Below the pieces are notes generated by a model that saw only the letters and a program-made list of their open reading frames with translations, did no database searches and was not told the DNA's origin. This document shows positions 42,791 through 52,606 of a stretch of DNA of 64,000 bases, one piece after another (position 1 is the stretch's first letter; every line of letters starts with the position of its first letter). Position numbers and translations under genes: made by a program. Source of the stretch: Fuerstiella sp. (GTDB taxonomy: Bacteria; Planctomycetota; Planctomycetia; Planctomycetales; Planctomycetaceae); contig JABABI010000022.1 of the NCBI GenBank assembly GCA_014238335.1, forward strand, positions 1-64,000, in the 5' to 3' direction.

Positions 42791-43858
42791 ATGAAGCATA
42801 AACCGCAAACTTTGACATTGTCGCTTACCCTCTGTGTAGTGGCCGTTTCTGCCGTTGTCGCAGCAGTCAGCACATTTGGCCCGTCCGTATTCGCTCAGAA
42901 TGAGGATCCGCCGAGGAAATCAGCACCCGCACAGACAAAATCCGATCTGTCTGCAGCGGATGTCTTCAGCAAAGTCAGTGAAAAACTGAACACTGTGGAG
43001 TCTCTATCCTGTGAGATCTATCAAACGGTGCTGCTGTCCGGACAAAGATTTCACGCCGCAGGGCGATACGTTCATGCGACCGGAAACCGAATGCGACTGG
43101 AGTATCGCATCGTTCCTGTCAGAGCGCTCAAGGCCAGCGATACACATAATCTTGCACTGGATGGACAGCCGGAAGAAACTCCTGCGGATAGTGTTACGGG
43201 ATCATTACAACAGATCTGCGACGGCAGTGTGTTGTGGTCTCTTTGGGTCAATGGCGATCAACAGGAACTAACACGTCGCAATATCCGTGAAATCGTGGAG
43301 GCTGTTGCTGAATTGCCAAATTATAGTGCGGCCCAAAGCCTGCAGGCGCTGGGCGTAGGCGGACTTCAGACTTTGGTTGCACAGATGCAGGCAGGCATGG
43401 AATTCGGCACGGTCATGGAACAGCGATCCGGCGACAAGCGATATCTTGTTCTTTCCGGGCGCTGGTCTGCTCAGGCTCGGAAGGACTACTTTGGACTGCC
43501 AGACGACCCGGCCGCCATGCTGCCCGAATATATCCCGGACTACGTGCGTATCTACTTTGATGCTGATGTGCTGCTGCCGCGCAGAATTGAATACCTTAAG
43601 AAACACCCTAATCCCGAACAGAAACAAATTCGGCCGGCAGTCGTCCTGGATTTTCGCCGGATCGAGATTAACGGTGCCATCTCCGAAGACACGTTTCAGT
43701 TCAAGCATCCTGAAGGCGATCCGATCAAGGAAGAGGACCTGACAGCTAAGGTGATCGAGAGCATTAAGCAGATCGCCGCAAATAATGCCCCTGCTGCAAG
43801 CGAAGCGACTGAGCCGACGACCGAACAGAAAGACGACGCACCCGGTAAGTCGGAATAG
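42791..43858 (+). CDS. Secreted LolA-like protein
   Basis: 355 residues. A signal peptide (KHKPQTLTLSLTLCVVAVSAVVAAVSTFGPSVFA) is followed by a region of LolA/outer-membrane-lipoprotein-sorting-like character: VFSKVSEKLNTVESLSCEIYQTVLLSGQRFHAAGRYVHA with the alternating 'F-x-A-x-G-x-Y' strands, and a final LDFRRIEINGAISEDTFQF. The match is to fold pattern only; no ligand can be named. It is the first gene of a pair with the von Willebrand A protein 21 bp downstream. Confidence 0.75.
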   Translation: MKHKPQTLTLSLTLCVVAVSAVVAAVSTFGPSVFAQNEDPPRKSAPAQTKSDLSAADVFSKVSEKLNTVESLSCEIYQTVLLSGQRFHAAGRYVHATGNRMRLEYRIVPVRALKASDTHNLALDGQPEETPADSVTGSLQQICDGSVLWSLWVNGDQQELTRRNIREIVEAVAELPNYSAAQSLQALGVGGLQTLVAQMQAGMEFGTVMEQRSGDKRYLVLSGRWSAQARKDYFGLPDDPAAMLPEYIPDYVRIYFDADVLLPRRIEYLKKHPNPEQKQIRPAVVLDFRRIEINGAISEDTFQFKHPEGDPIKEEDLTAKVIESIKQIAANNAPAASEATEPTTEQKDDAPGKSE

Positions 43859-43879
43859 TCACAGACTGGCCAATTCAAC

Positions 43880-44935
43880 ATGGACCTGCCAATTCAAGAC
43901 CCCGGCTCTCGACTCGCCGCACTGCTGCCCAGCAGTCTGGTGTCGCTCGCAGTCCATCTGGGAGTGTTGATCGTCGCGGGGATGTCCCTGCGAGGCTGCG
44001 ACAGGGGAGTGCCCGTGGAAGCCGGGGGGCGAGACTACCGCGAAGTCGGCCTGGCCGTGATTCCTGATCACTCGGGCCAGAAAACCAATCTACCCCGGCA
44101 GAATCCGAACGATGTTGAACCGGAGCAGGCCGCGGATTCCGTAGCCCAGCCCGAAACAAGGAAATCGATTCCTACGGAAGCCCCCACACTTTCCGAACTG
44201 CTGGCCACTGAATCCTCGCGAACTCAAGCCAGTAATCCGCTGGCTGTGGCAATGGATCTGTCGAAAACAATTGGCCCCGGAGAACCCATCGGCAGTCCTG
44301 CCCGACTTCAGGGAGGCATTCCGCCGCAGATTCGTCCGGCGGGAAATTCGGGGCAGGGGTCGGCCGGTTCGCCAACACCCGGGCCGGGCGAAACGCAGTT
44401 CATGAATATTATCGATGGCGGCAGCAGCTTTGTGTATGTGGTGGACACCTCCAGCAGTATGAGTGAGGGCAGCCGCATGGGCCTGGCAAAGAGTCAGCTG
44501 AAAGGCAGTCTGAGACTCCTGCGACCGAATCAGAAGTTTCAGGTTCTCTTTTACAATGAAGCGATTACTCAGATGAAGCTGAGAAGACGCACTCTGCAGG
44601 ATTTGTATGTCGCCACCGAGGTTCACGTTCAGCTGGCGGCCGCCGAAATTGACCGCGTTCAGCCGAGGGCCGGTACGGAACACAAGGGCCCGTTGCTGCG
44701 TGCTATTGATTTGCAACCGGATGTGATCTATTTCCTGACAGACGGCGACAACCCCGCGTTGTCGACCAAAGGCGCCGGCTCAGACCTGGACGACATTCGG
44801 CGCCGCAACCGCAAGCGTCCCCGCATTCACGTCATCGAATTCGGTGCGGGTCCCAAAGAATCACGGCGTGAGTCGTGGCTGCAACTGCTGGCGCACCAGT
44901 CCGGCGGAGTGTACAAGTACGTTGCCGTGCGCTGA
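43880..44935 (+). CDS. Membrane-anchored von Willebrand factor A protein
   Basis: 351 residues. A hydrophobic segment near the N-terminus (LAALLPSSLVSLAVHLGVLIVAGMSL) anchors it. From about residue 185 comes a vWA domain with the MIDAS start VYVVDTSSSMSEGSR (DxSxS intact), then FQVLFYNEAITQMK and YFLTDGDNPAL. Such domains bind metal and protein ligands. The linker (residues 60-180) is Pro/Ser-rich. Coupled with the LolA-like gene (21 bp), it looks like an envelope pair. Confidence 0.88.
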   Translation: MDLPIQDPGSRLAALLPSSLVSLAVHLGVLIVAGMSLRGCDRGVPVEAGGRDYREVGLAVIPDHSGQKTNLPRQNPNDVEPEQAADSVAQPETRKSIPTEAPTLSELLATESSRTQASNPLAVAMDLSKTIGPGEPIGSPARLQGGIPPQIRPAGNSGQGSAGSPTPGPGETQFMNIIDGGSSFVYVVDTSSSMSEGSRMGLAKSQLKGSLRLLRPNQKFQVLFYNEAITQMKLRRRTLQDLYVATEVHVQLAAAEIDRVQPRAGTEHKGPLLRAIDLQPDVIYFLTDGDNPALSTKGAGSDLDDIRRRNRKRPRIHVIEFGAGPKESRRESWLQLLAHQSGGVYKYVAVR

Positions 44936-45072
44936 ATCAGGTTCCAGGCGGGCCGACTCCGGCAGGTGCGGGCTCCGTCCGACCGCATACACAAATTCGT
45001 GGAATGACGAATCAAACGGCGTTTCGTCACCGTCGTCGCTCGCCTGCCCAGGTCGTCCTGAACGATTGACAG

Positions 45073-46329
45073 ATGTCACGGGAATACCTAAATCAGAAAC
45101 TGCGGCGAAAATCTGACGCAGTTTCAGGAAAAGGCAGCAACGTGACCAGGTCATTCACAGTCTTAAACGTTGATGAAGGCATCTACGAAGCCGAGTGTTC
45201 CATCAACGCTCAGTATGCCGGCGTTGCACAGGGCGCTGCCGAATGGAGCGTCCGGTTACAGCGACTGCACGGTGGACTGTCCGATGGCGTCGATGTCATC
45301 TGGCTCGACAACGGCTGCACTCGCCTGGCCATTCTTCCCACCAGAGGGATGGGTGTGTGGAAAGCAAGCGTTGCGGGGACGCCGCTGGAATGGAAATCAC
45401 CGGTTGAACGACCTGTGCACCCAACGTTTGTGGATCAGAGCCGACGTGGTGGAACCGGATGGCTGGATGGCTTCAACGAACTGATCTGTCGCTGTGGCCT
45501 GGGTTGGCACGGAGCGCCCGGAACGGACGTAATCCATGATGTGGACGGAAATGTTGTATCGGAGCAGTTTCTGTCACTGCACGGCCGCATCGCAAATCTT
45601 GCAGCTCACGAAGTCAGGGTTGAGATTTCAGACGACGGAGGGCTTTCTGTGATTGGTGTGGTCGACGAAGCCAGCATGTTTGGCGGGAAACTGCGACTGA
45701 CATCAACGCTGACCACTCACATCGGCAGCACGACATTCGAAATCCGCGATACAGTGCAGAATCTGGGAGACGCTTCAGCGGAGGTCGAGATGCTGTATCA
45801 CTGCAATATCGGACGGCCAATTCTTGGCGAAGGTACGACCTTCCACATCGCTGCTGAAGAAGTAGCTCCGCGAGATGCAAGAGCGGTCGAGAATCTGGAC
45901 ACATGGACCACGTACGGTCAGCCAACTTCCGGATATACCGAACAGTGCTACTTCACGAAGCCGATCTCAGGTGACGATGGTCGCAGCCTTGCCGTCCTGC
46001 GGAACCCGGCCGCTTCAAAATCTGTCGGTATTCGGTTTGATGCGTCAACACTGCCGTGGCTGACACTCTGGAAAAACACGCAGCCGGAAGCAGACGGTTA
46101 TGTGACGGGGCTTGAACCCGGCAGCAGCTTCCCAAACCTGAAGACCTTCGAACGACAACACGGCCGAGTCATCGCACTGAAATCGCAGCAGTCTGTTACG
46201 TTCGACCTGTCGGTCACGGTGACCACCGGTGAAAACGATACGGCCAGACTGATCGACGAAGTTACCGAATTGCAGGCACGTCACGACTTGAAGCTGCACA
46301 CCGCGCCGCGCGCGAGCTGGAGCCAATAG
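45073..46329 (+). CDS. DUF4432 family (aldose-1-epimerase-like) protein
   Basis: 418 residues. The sequence has the features of the DUF4432 family: IWLDNGCTRLAILPTRGMGVWKASVAGTPLEWKSPV and RRGGTGWLDGFNELICRCGLGWHG near residues 85-145, then a galactose-mutarotase-like beta fold with TTFEIRDTVQNLGDASAEVEMLYHCNIG. This suggests a carbohydrate-binding fold related to aldose epimerases; the activity is unknown. Cytoplasmic by lack of signal. RecQ starts 3 nt after its stop. Confidence 0.85.
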   Translation: MSREYLNQKLRRKSDAVSGKGSNVTRSFTVLNVDEGIYEAECSINAQYAGVAQGAAEWSVRLQRLHGGLSDGVDVIWLDNGCTRLAILPTRGMGVWKASVAGTPLEWKSPVERPVHPTFVDQSRRGGTGWLDGFNELICRCGLGWHGAPGTDVIHDVDGNVVSEQFLSLHGRIANLAAHEVRVEISDDGGLSVIGVVDEASMFGGKLRLTSTLTTHIGSTTFEIRDTVQNLGDASAEVEMLYHCNIGRPILGEGTTFHIAAEEVAPRDARAVENLDTWTTYGQPTSGYTEQCYFTKPISGDDGRSLAVLRNPAASKSVGIRFDASTLPWLTLWKNTQPEADGYVTGLEPGSSFPNLKTFERQHGRVIALKSQQSVTFDLSVTVTTGENDTARLIDEVTELQARHDLKLHTAPRASWSQ

Positions 46330-46332
46330 AGC

Positions 46333-47787
46333 GTGTCCAGTGTCCACAACCTTCTTCAGTCCTATTTTGGATTCGACACCTTCCGTGGCCCACAGCAGCA
46401 AATCATCGAACACGTGCTGAATGATCAGCACGCGATGGTCATCATGCCTACGGGTATGGGGAAGTCGCTGTGCTATCAGATCCCGGCGCTGGTCATCGAT
46501 GCGAAAAAAACAAACGATGAAAAGCCTCCCATCACGCTGGTACTGTCACCGCTGATTGCATTGATGAAGGACCAGGTCGATTCTCTGCAGGATCGCGGAA
46601 TCAAGGCCACGTTTATCAACTCGTCACTCAGAAAGCACGAACGCGAAACGCGTTATGCAGCCATCGCCGACGAGCGATACGCTATTCTGTATGTGACACC
46701 GGAGCGGTTTCGCAAACCAGAATTTCTGGACGTCATTGCTAAACGAACGGTGAGGCTGCTGGCCGTCGACGAAGCTCACTGTATCAGTGAATGGGGCCAT
46801 GACTTTCGACCCGACTATACGCGTCTGGCCGAACTGCGGGAATTGATGGGCAACCCCACAACGATCGCACTGACGGCTACCGCGACACCGGAAGTTCAGA
46901 CCGATATCGTTCGGCAGCTGGGGCTGCAGCCAGATAAAATTCACCTGTTTCACGAGGGTATTGACCGCCCTAACCTGGAACTGAAAGTCGAAGACGTCTG
47001 GGACACAGAGGAAAAAGTTGCAGCCATGAGTCAAATTATTGACAGGTGGCAGACCACCGATTCGGCGGGCAGTGGCATTGTTTACTTCACGCTGATCCGA
47101 ACACTGGAAGAGTTCAGTGATCGATTGCAGAAAACGGGAACTTCCCACGTCTGTTATCACGGCAATCTTGAACGGCGCAGCCGGAAAGCCATTCAGGATG
47201 ATTTTATGAAGGGGCGTAATCGTCTCGTGCTGGCCACAAATGCCTTCGGTATGGGGGTCGACAAGGAAGACATTCGCTTCGTAATTCACGCCGACGTACC
47301 AGGTTCGATGGAATCGTATTATCAGGAAATCGGCCGAGCCGGGCGCGACGGGAAGCCGGCCGAATGCGTGTTGCTGTACGACCAGCGCGACCTGAATACG
47401 CAGATGGAATTCCTCCGCTGGAGCAATCCTGATGCCGATTTCTACCAGCGCGTCTATGACCATCTGCGAAATAACACCGAAAAGGTGCGAGCGTTTGGCA
47501 TCGACTGGCTGAGAGAACAGCTGTGTGATCGCCAGCGACATGATCGTCGCATCGAAACCACACTGGCGATGCTGCAGCGATACGGCGTCATTGAAGACGA
47601 AACTGACCTGAGCAATGTCGCCGTTCTGTTGCCGCTGCCGGAACAACTGGCCGACGAAGAAAGACTGTCGGCCAAGCTGATACGAGACCAGAAAAAACTG
47701 TATGCTCTGGTTCAGTATGTTCAGTCAGAAGACGATCGCAAACGTTTCATTCACGAATACTTCGGCCTGCAAGTGCCGACCGAATAG
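46333..47787 (+). CDS. recQ: Short RecQ-family DNA helicase
   Basis: 484 residues, GTG start. Helicase motif I is MPTGMGKSLCYQIPA, motif II is DEAHCISEWGHDFRPDY, and RecQ-specific LTATATPEVQTDIV and the C-terminal helicase lobe (YYQEIGRAGRDGKPAECVLLYD) are present. After the helicase core only about 110 residues follow and no four-cysteine zinc site or HRDC domain can be seen. Usual bacterial RecQ is about 600 residues. It unwinds recombination and repair intermediates; the lack of a zinc-binding region is unusual. Coupled with the DUF4432 gene. Confidence 0.9.
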   Translation: MSSVHNLLQSYFGFDTFRGPQQQIIEHVLNDQHAMVIMPTGMGKSLCYQIPALVIDAKKTNDEKPPITLVLSPLIALMKDQVDSLQDRGIKATFINSSLRKHERETRYAAIADERYAILYVTPERFRKPEFLDVIAKRTVRLLAVDEAHCISEWGHDFRPDYTRLAELRELMGNPTTIALTATATPEVQTDIVRQLGLQPDKIHLFHEGIDRPNLELKVEDVWDTEEKVAAMSQIIDRWQTTDSAGSGIVYFTLIRTLEEFSDRLQKTGTSHVCYHGNLERRSRKAIQDDFMKGRNRLVLATNAFGMGVDKEDIRFVIHADVPGSMESYYQEIGRAGRDGKPAECVLLYDQRDLNTQMEFLRWSNPDADFYQRVYDHLRNNTEKVRAFGIDWLREQLCDRQRHDRRIETTLAMLQRYGVIEDETDLSNVAVLLPLPEQLADEERLSAKLIRDQKKLYALVQYVQSEDDRKRFIHEYFGLQVPTE

Positions 47788-48761
47788 TCCTTATCCGGTG
47801 ACGCCGGATTGTCCTGTCAGCGTTTCCCGAGTTGACGGCAGAACGGACAACTTCTGCCGCAGCGGACTGGAACAGCCGACACTCACAGAGCGACGGCGGC
47901 AACGTTTGTCCCTGGCAGGGCCGGAATCTGTCGCTCTAAGCTGGCTTCAGCATACCGCCAGCGGTATCGCCGAATCCAGGCAGTTTAGCGTCCTGCGATA
48001 TTTGCATTCAGCGAGCAGCATCTGCTTGACCAGTTCCACGGAAACGGTCTGCAGATTAACGTTTGCCTGAACGAGTGCGTCGTACACGGCCTGTCCGGCA
48101 GCGGACTCAAGAAGATGGCTTTCAAGATTCTGTGAGTTGAATGACATAACGAAATTCCCTTCATTTCCTTTTCAGGGTTTGGACATGTGTTTCGGATGGT
48201 GGGTTCACCTTCTCTGACATGTTGTTTCCCAGGTTGAGTTTTTTAAAACCTGGTTCAGTTTTATGGCAGCAGACGGACCCGGCAGGTGAACGACATTCGT
48301 TCGATACTGATTGCTCAATGCAGGCGCTGTGCCGATTCTCAATCTTGTGCCGGAAATAATCATCGTGGGTGGCCATGAACGTCTTAAAATGGTGATCAAT
48401 GACTTTCTTAAACGCTGATTCTGCCTGACGACCAGCGTGTGTTCAGAGCAGGTGTCGTGCTGACGTAACAAAGTGGACTCAGGCTGACGACACTCCGTTG
48501 CGTGCAGATTCGAAAGTCGTGTTTACGTCAACGGATTCCGGTTCAGAGCATGTAGTTGGTTGAAAAAATGACGACAAACTCCGAAACTCAGCACGCGTTG
48601 ACCGGAAGCAGGGCCACTCAACGCCGGTCTGACTGCTCAGTCTTCCAGCCGAATGTTCAGTGTTTTTCGCTGCTGTGCAACGAACGCCAAACATTGTGAC
48701 AGCCACGGCCCGGTCACGTAAAATCTACAAATTCCTTCCCCCAGTTTCCGATGGTGCTCTT
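47788..48761. other. Intergenic region of about 970 bp with two possible small ORFs
   Basis: Between recQ and the multihaem protein gene. It holds a hairpin CCAGGTT/AACCTGG (48229-48235 and 48247-48253) and on the minus strand two small coding candidates: a 19-codon frame just inside 48161-48220 and the 66-codon frame at 47947. Nothing else is supported. Confidence 0.45.
47947..48147 (-). CDS. Possible small protein, 66 residues
   Basis: The frame begins MSFNSQNLESHLLESAAGQAVYDALVQ and is preceded by AAGGGAATTTCGTT, a fair ribosome site at 8-9 nt. The composition (helical, with Leu, Val and Ala) looks protein-like and ends in NCLDSAIPLAVC. A 19-codon frame (MSEKVNPPSETHVQTLKRK) lies just upstream on the same strand, also preceded by GGGAAA. 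No family can be named. Evidence is only composition and ribosome sites. Confidence 0.35.
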   Translation of the reverse strand: MSFNSQNLESHLLESAAGQAVYDALVQANVNLQTVSVELVKQMLLAECKYRRTLNCLDSAIPLAVC

Positions 48762-51488
48762 TTGGTTAAGCAAAACTTCAACGCTACCGTTGCGATGGCG
48801 TTCCTGCTACCGGTGATTTCTGCCACTTGCGGTCAGGACAATCTCACGGCACCCAGGCACGTTGTTGTGCCTGCCTACGAACGCTTTCGAGACAATCAAT
48901 TGTCATCCACTGCTGCCGGTCGGCTGCTGATTTCTGAGTTGAACTGCCAGTCCTGCCACGGACCTGCAATGAGCTCCGCATTGCCGCAGCGGCAGGCGCC
49001 GATCCTGACCAGCGTTGCCAGTCGAGTAACGCCGGAATTCCTGAAACAGTTCATTGCAAACCCGCAACACGTAAAACCGGGAACGGCTATGCCGGCAGTT
49101 TTATCCGGAGAAAACACAACCCGGCAGGTCGAGGCGCTGACACATTTTCTGGCGGCGGACGGAGCTGTCGTGCCGGCACCTGTGTCCGCAGGTTCGATCG
49201 CGCGAGGCGACCGACTGTTCCATTCCCTGGGCTGTGCGGCGTGTCACGGCGATCAGCATAAATCGGCCGCAGAACGGCCTTCGTACGCGATGCCGCTGGG
49301 GCAGCTGGATTCCAAATATACCGTCGGAAGCCTGTTTTCTTTCCTGAAAGATCCGCATGCTGTGCGACCATCGGGCCGCATGCCGTCTCTGAATTTGAGT
49401 GACGAGGAAGCCCGCGACGTCGCGAACTATCTGCTGCAGAATGTCGACGTGGAGCCGAACCTGACCTTCGAATACTTTGAAGGTTCATGGCAGAAACTTC
49501 CCGACTTTGATGCGCTAACACCGAAAGTGACCGGAGCAGCCGCCGACTTTGACGTCAGTGCGGCTGCCAGAAAAGACCAGTTTGGGTTGCGGTTTAAAGC
49601 GTTCCTGCATATCCCCACAGACGGTGAATACGAGTTCTGGCTGGGCAGCGATGATGGCAGTCGCCTGTTGGTCGACGGGGCAACCGTCATCGACGTGGAT
49701 AACGTTCATCCTCACACCACAAAAAACGCACGTCAAAGACTGTCTGCCGGCGTTCATTCGGTTGTTGTTGAATACTTCGAGGCCGGCGGCGAAGAATCTC
49801 TGAAAGTTGAATTCAAGGGGCCAGGTATTAGTCGTCAGCCACTGGTCGGACATGTCAGCAACAGCAAAGAACCTCCGGAAGAACGTCGCAACTTTCAGGT
49901 TGACGCGGAACTTGTGCAGGAAGGACAGAAGCTCTTCGCATCTCTGGGGTGTGCGTCGTGCCATCAGCATAAGAAAATCGTGGATAAGACTGCAGTCCTG
50001 AAGAAAGCTCCGCCGTTTGCGGAACTAAAAACAAGTACCGGGTGCCTTTCCGGTAAACCGCAGCCAGGCGTGCCTGATTTCGCGTTAAGTCCGCAGCAAC
50101 GCAGTGACATCGCTGCGGCGATGGCTGCTCTTAAGACCGAAGCCGGTGCTGCTGAAGTCGCTCGGCAGATCAGCGATGTGATGCTGACACTCAACTGTTA
50201 TGCCTGTCACCAACGTGACAAGGTCGGCGGTGTGCCGCGTGAACATAACGAACTGTTCATGACCACGATTCCGGAAATGGGCGACGAAGGCCGCATTCCG
50301 CCGCATTTGGACGGAATCGGCGACAAGCTGCAGAAAAACTGGCTGCAGCACGTCATGAACAACGGCACAAAGGACCGTCCGTATATGACAACGCGGATGC
50401 CGAAGTTCGGAGAAAAGAACGTCGGCCGCCTGATAGACCTGTTCAGCCAGTCAGATGGACGGACAGACGTGGATGCCGTTCTGTTTGAAGATCCGGATCA
50501 CCGCGTGATTGCCGATGCTCGATTAATGGTCGGTGATCAGGCTCTGTCGTGCATCAAGTGTCATTACTTCGGCAAACACAAAGCCACCGGAATTCAGTCA
50601 ATCGATCTAACCACCATGGCAACTCGTCTGCGGCGCGACTGGTTTCACAGGTATTTATTGAATCCTCAGGCCTATCGCCCAGGAACACGCATGCCATCGG
50701 CATGGCCCAACAATAAGTCCGTCGTGCCAAAAGTTCTGCACGGCCAGCCGTCTCAGCAGATCGAAGCCATCTGGATGTATCTTTCGGACGGGAACAGGGC
50801 AAAGTTACCCTCCGGGCTGATTGCCAGATCCATCGAACTGAAGCCGGTTGACCGACCGATTATCTACCGCAATTTCATTAGCGGATTGTCAGCCCGGGGT
50901 ATCGCCGTGGGTTATCCGGAAAAAGCTCACCTGGCGTGGGACGCGGAACAGATGAACCTGGGACTGATCTGGCACGGTGCCTTTATCGATGCCTCAATGC
51001 ACTGGGTTGGTCGAGGCCAGGGATACCAGACGCCGCTGGGCGACCATGTCATGCGTCTGACCAAAGGACAGCCACTGGCTGTCCTCGAGAGTCCGGAAGA
51101 ACCATGGCCCGCGGGATCGGGCCGTGATGCCGGATATGCTTTCCGTGGCTACAAGCTGAACACTGATGGCAGACCGGCGTTCCACTACGAATGGAACGGG
51201 ATCAGTGCCATCGATTTTGTCGAACCCGTTGCCGGAGACGCCTTCGCTTCGCTTAGCCGGACGCTGCAGTTCACATCGGACAAGCCGGTTTACCGACTTT
51301 ACTTCCGAGTCATTGCTGGCGACATTGAACGACAGGACGACGCCTGGGTTGTCGATGACGCCATTCATCTGACATTTGAAGGGGCGGAGCCCATCATTCG
51401 TGAGAGCGGTGGGCAGCGGGAGCTCCTTGTCCCTGTTCCGTTTGACACCGCTGGTGTCGCCACCTTCCGGTACGCGATGGAATGGTAA
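48762..51488 (+). CDS. Multihaem cytochrome c protein with PA14-like insert
   Basis: 908 residues from a TTG at 48762 that gives a good signal peptide (VKQNFNATVAMAFLLPVISATCGQ); the ATG at 48795 and the ATG at 48660 are alternatives. Five CxxCH haem sites can be seen: CQSCHG, CAACHGD, CASCHQH, CYACHQRD and CIKCHYFG. Between the second and third lies a PA14-like carbohydrate-binding domain (FKAFLHIPTDGEYEFWLGSDDGSRLLVDGATVI and FEAGGEESLKVEFKGPG). The last 200 residues form beta-rich modules. Such proteins are a planctomycete family with periplasmic electron-transfer or sugar-linked roles; substrate unknown. Confidence 0.87.
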   Translation: MVKQNFNATVAMAFLLPVISATCGQDNLTAPRHVVVPAYERFRDNQLSSTAAGRLLISELNCQSCHGPAMSSALPQRQAPILTSVASRVTPEFLKQFIANPQHVKPGTAMPAVLSGENTTRQVEALTHFLAADGAVVPAPVSAGSIARGDRLFHSLGCAACHGDQHKSAAERPSYAMPLGQLDSKYTVGSLFSFLKDPHAVRPSGRMPSLNLSDEEARDVANYLLQNVDVEPNLTFEYFEGSWQKLPDFDALTPKVTGAAADFDVSAAARKDQFGLRFKAFLHIPTDGEYEFWLGSDDGSRLLVDGATVIDVDNVHPHTTKNARQRLSAGVHSVVVEYFEAGGEESLKVEFKGPGISRQPLVGHVSNSKEPPEERRNFQVDAELVQEGQKLFASLGCASCHQHKKIVDKTAVLKKAPPFAELKTSTGCLSGKPQPGVPDFALSPQQRSDIAAAMAALKTEAGAAEVARQISDVMLTLNCYACHQRDKVGGVPREHNELFMTTIPEMGDEGRIPPHLDGIGDKLQKNWLQHVMNNGTKDRPYMTTRMPKFGEKNVGRLIDLFSQSDGRTDVDAVLFEDPDHRVIADARLMVGDQALSCIKCHYFGKHKATGIQSIDLTTMATRLRRDWFHRYLLNPQAYRPGTRMPSAWPNNKSVVPKVLHGQPSQQIEAIWMYLSDGNRAKLPSGLIARSIELKPVDRPIIYRNFISGLSARGIAVGYPEKAHLAWDAEQMNLGLIWHGAFIDASMHWVGRGQGYQTPLGDHVMRLTKGQPLAVLESPEEPWPAGSGRDAGYAFRGYKLNTDGRPAFHYEWNGISAIDFVEPVAGDAFASLSRTLQFTSDKPVYRLYFRVIAGDIERQDDAWVVDDAIHLTFEGAEPIIRESGGQRELLVPVPFDTAGVATFRYAMEW

Positions 51489-51653
51489 GACTTCGACGAT
51501 CGGCCCGGAATTGCAATCCGAGGCCTGTCATCGCCACTTGCTGCAACAATTCCGAATTTCGTGTGTAAGATTATTGCTTCTGGAGCGAGTACTTCATGGT
51601 GACCCTGAGCCTGCAGGGTACCATGATGTTCCCTTCCGATAATTGAGTTTCTT

Positions 51654-52457
51654 ATGCTTCAGACGATCCGCCCCTTTCCCGATGAGGATGATGGCAAGCT
51701 TGCGAATACCGACACCCTGCTTTTGGCGGACGAAGCACCCTGGCTGAATCGTCGAGTCCCCAATGGGTTCTGGGACCAACGGAGTAATCGCACACAATAC
51801 CTGGTCTGGCTGGGACACCGCTGCGGTTTTTCCGCAGCTGCTGACTGGTATGCCGTTCGGAAACATCATTTTCAGAGGAACGGTGGCGGCGGACTGCTTC
51901 GAAACGAGTATCGTTCTTCCGTTCAGAACGCGGTGAGTGACTTGCTGCCGGAGTACGACTGGAAGCCGTGGCTGTTCGGTGGCGCGCCAAATGGATATTG
52001 GAAAGACCGCACCCAGCGCACGACGTATCTGAATTGGCTGGGACAACAACTTGGCATTCAGAAAACCGCAGACTGGTACAACGTGACCGCTGCAGATTTC
52101 TTTAACCACCACGGTGGTGGATTACTGAACAACGAATTCAAGGGGTGCGTCCAGTCAGTTCTCTCTGACTATCTTTCGGACTACCGCTGGAGACCGTGGT
52201 TGTTTAACAGCGTGCCTCAGAGTTTCTGGAAGCACATCGGGAATCGACAGGGATACGTCTTCTGGCTCGGCAAACGTCTTGGGTATCGCAAACCCCGGCA
52301 CTGGTTCCAGTTGACGCGTGAACACTTCTGCCAGAATGGTGGTGCAGGACTGCTTGTCGGATACTACAAGGGTTCGGTTCAACGCGCCATTTCGGAATTG
52401 CGTCCCGGGCTGCGGGATGTGCCTGTCCCAACGCCTGACGCATCTTCAATTCCGTAA
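51654..52457 (+). CDS. Protein of three tandem ~76-residue WLG repeats, function unknown
   Basis: 267 residues. After an acidic start, three consecutive units of about 76 residues share the pattern W..F...P.(G/S)(F/Y)W.....R..Y..WLG..(L/C)G.....(D/H)W(Y/F).(L/V).....F...GG.GLL...(Y/F).(S/G).VQ.A(V/I)S. The unit boundaries fall at about residues 30, 105 and 180. I recall similar hypothetical repeats in algal and other eukaryotic proteins, but cannot check this. There is no signal peptide, so it is probably cytoplasmic. No catalytic residues are apparent. Confidence 0.75.
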   Translation: MLQTIRPFPDEDDGKLANTDTLLLADEAPWLNRRVPNGFWDQRSNRTQYLVWLGHRCGFSAAADWYAVRKHHFQRNGGGGLLRNEYRSSVQNAVSDLLPEYDWKPWLFGGAPNGYWKDRTQRTTYLNWLGQQLGIQKTADWYNVTAADFFNHHGGGLLNNEFKGCVQSVLSDYLSDYRWRPWLFNSVPQSFWKHIGNRQGYVFWLGKRLGYRKPRHWFQLTREHFCQNGGAGLLVGYYKGSVQRAISELRPGLRDVPVPTPDASSIP

Positions 52458-52606
52458 GCTGTGCGTCCATCGGTTCGTAAGTGTGTAGCAGTTGTCGTGC
52501 GTGGCGACGCGAATTTCGCGCATCATCAGAACACCGCCACTGGGCCGTATACGGCTCTGCCCCCACTGGCCGAAAACCAGTTCGAGACCATTATCGGACG
52601 AGTCGT

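Noticed and set aside
46624-47646. 340-residue minus-strand ORF inside recQ
   Set aside because: It is the antisense shadow of a clearly coding helicase; its protein has no domain signature.
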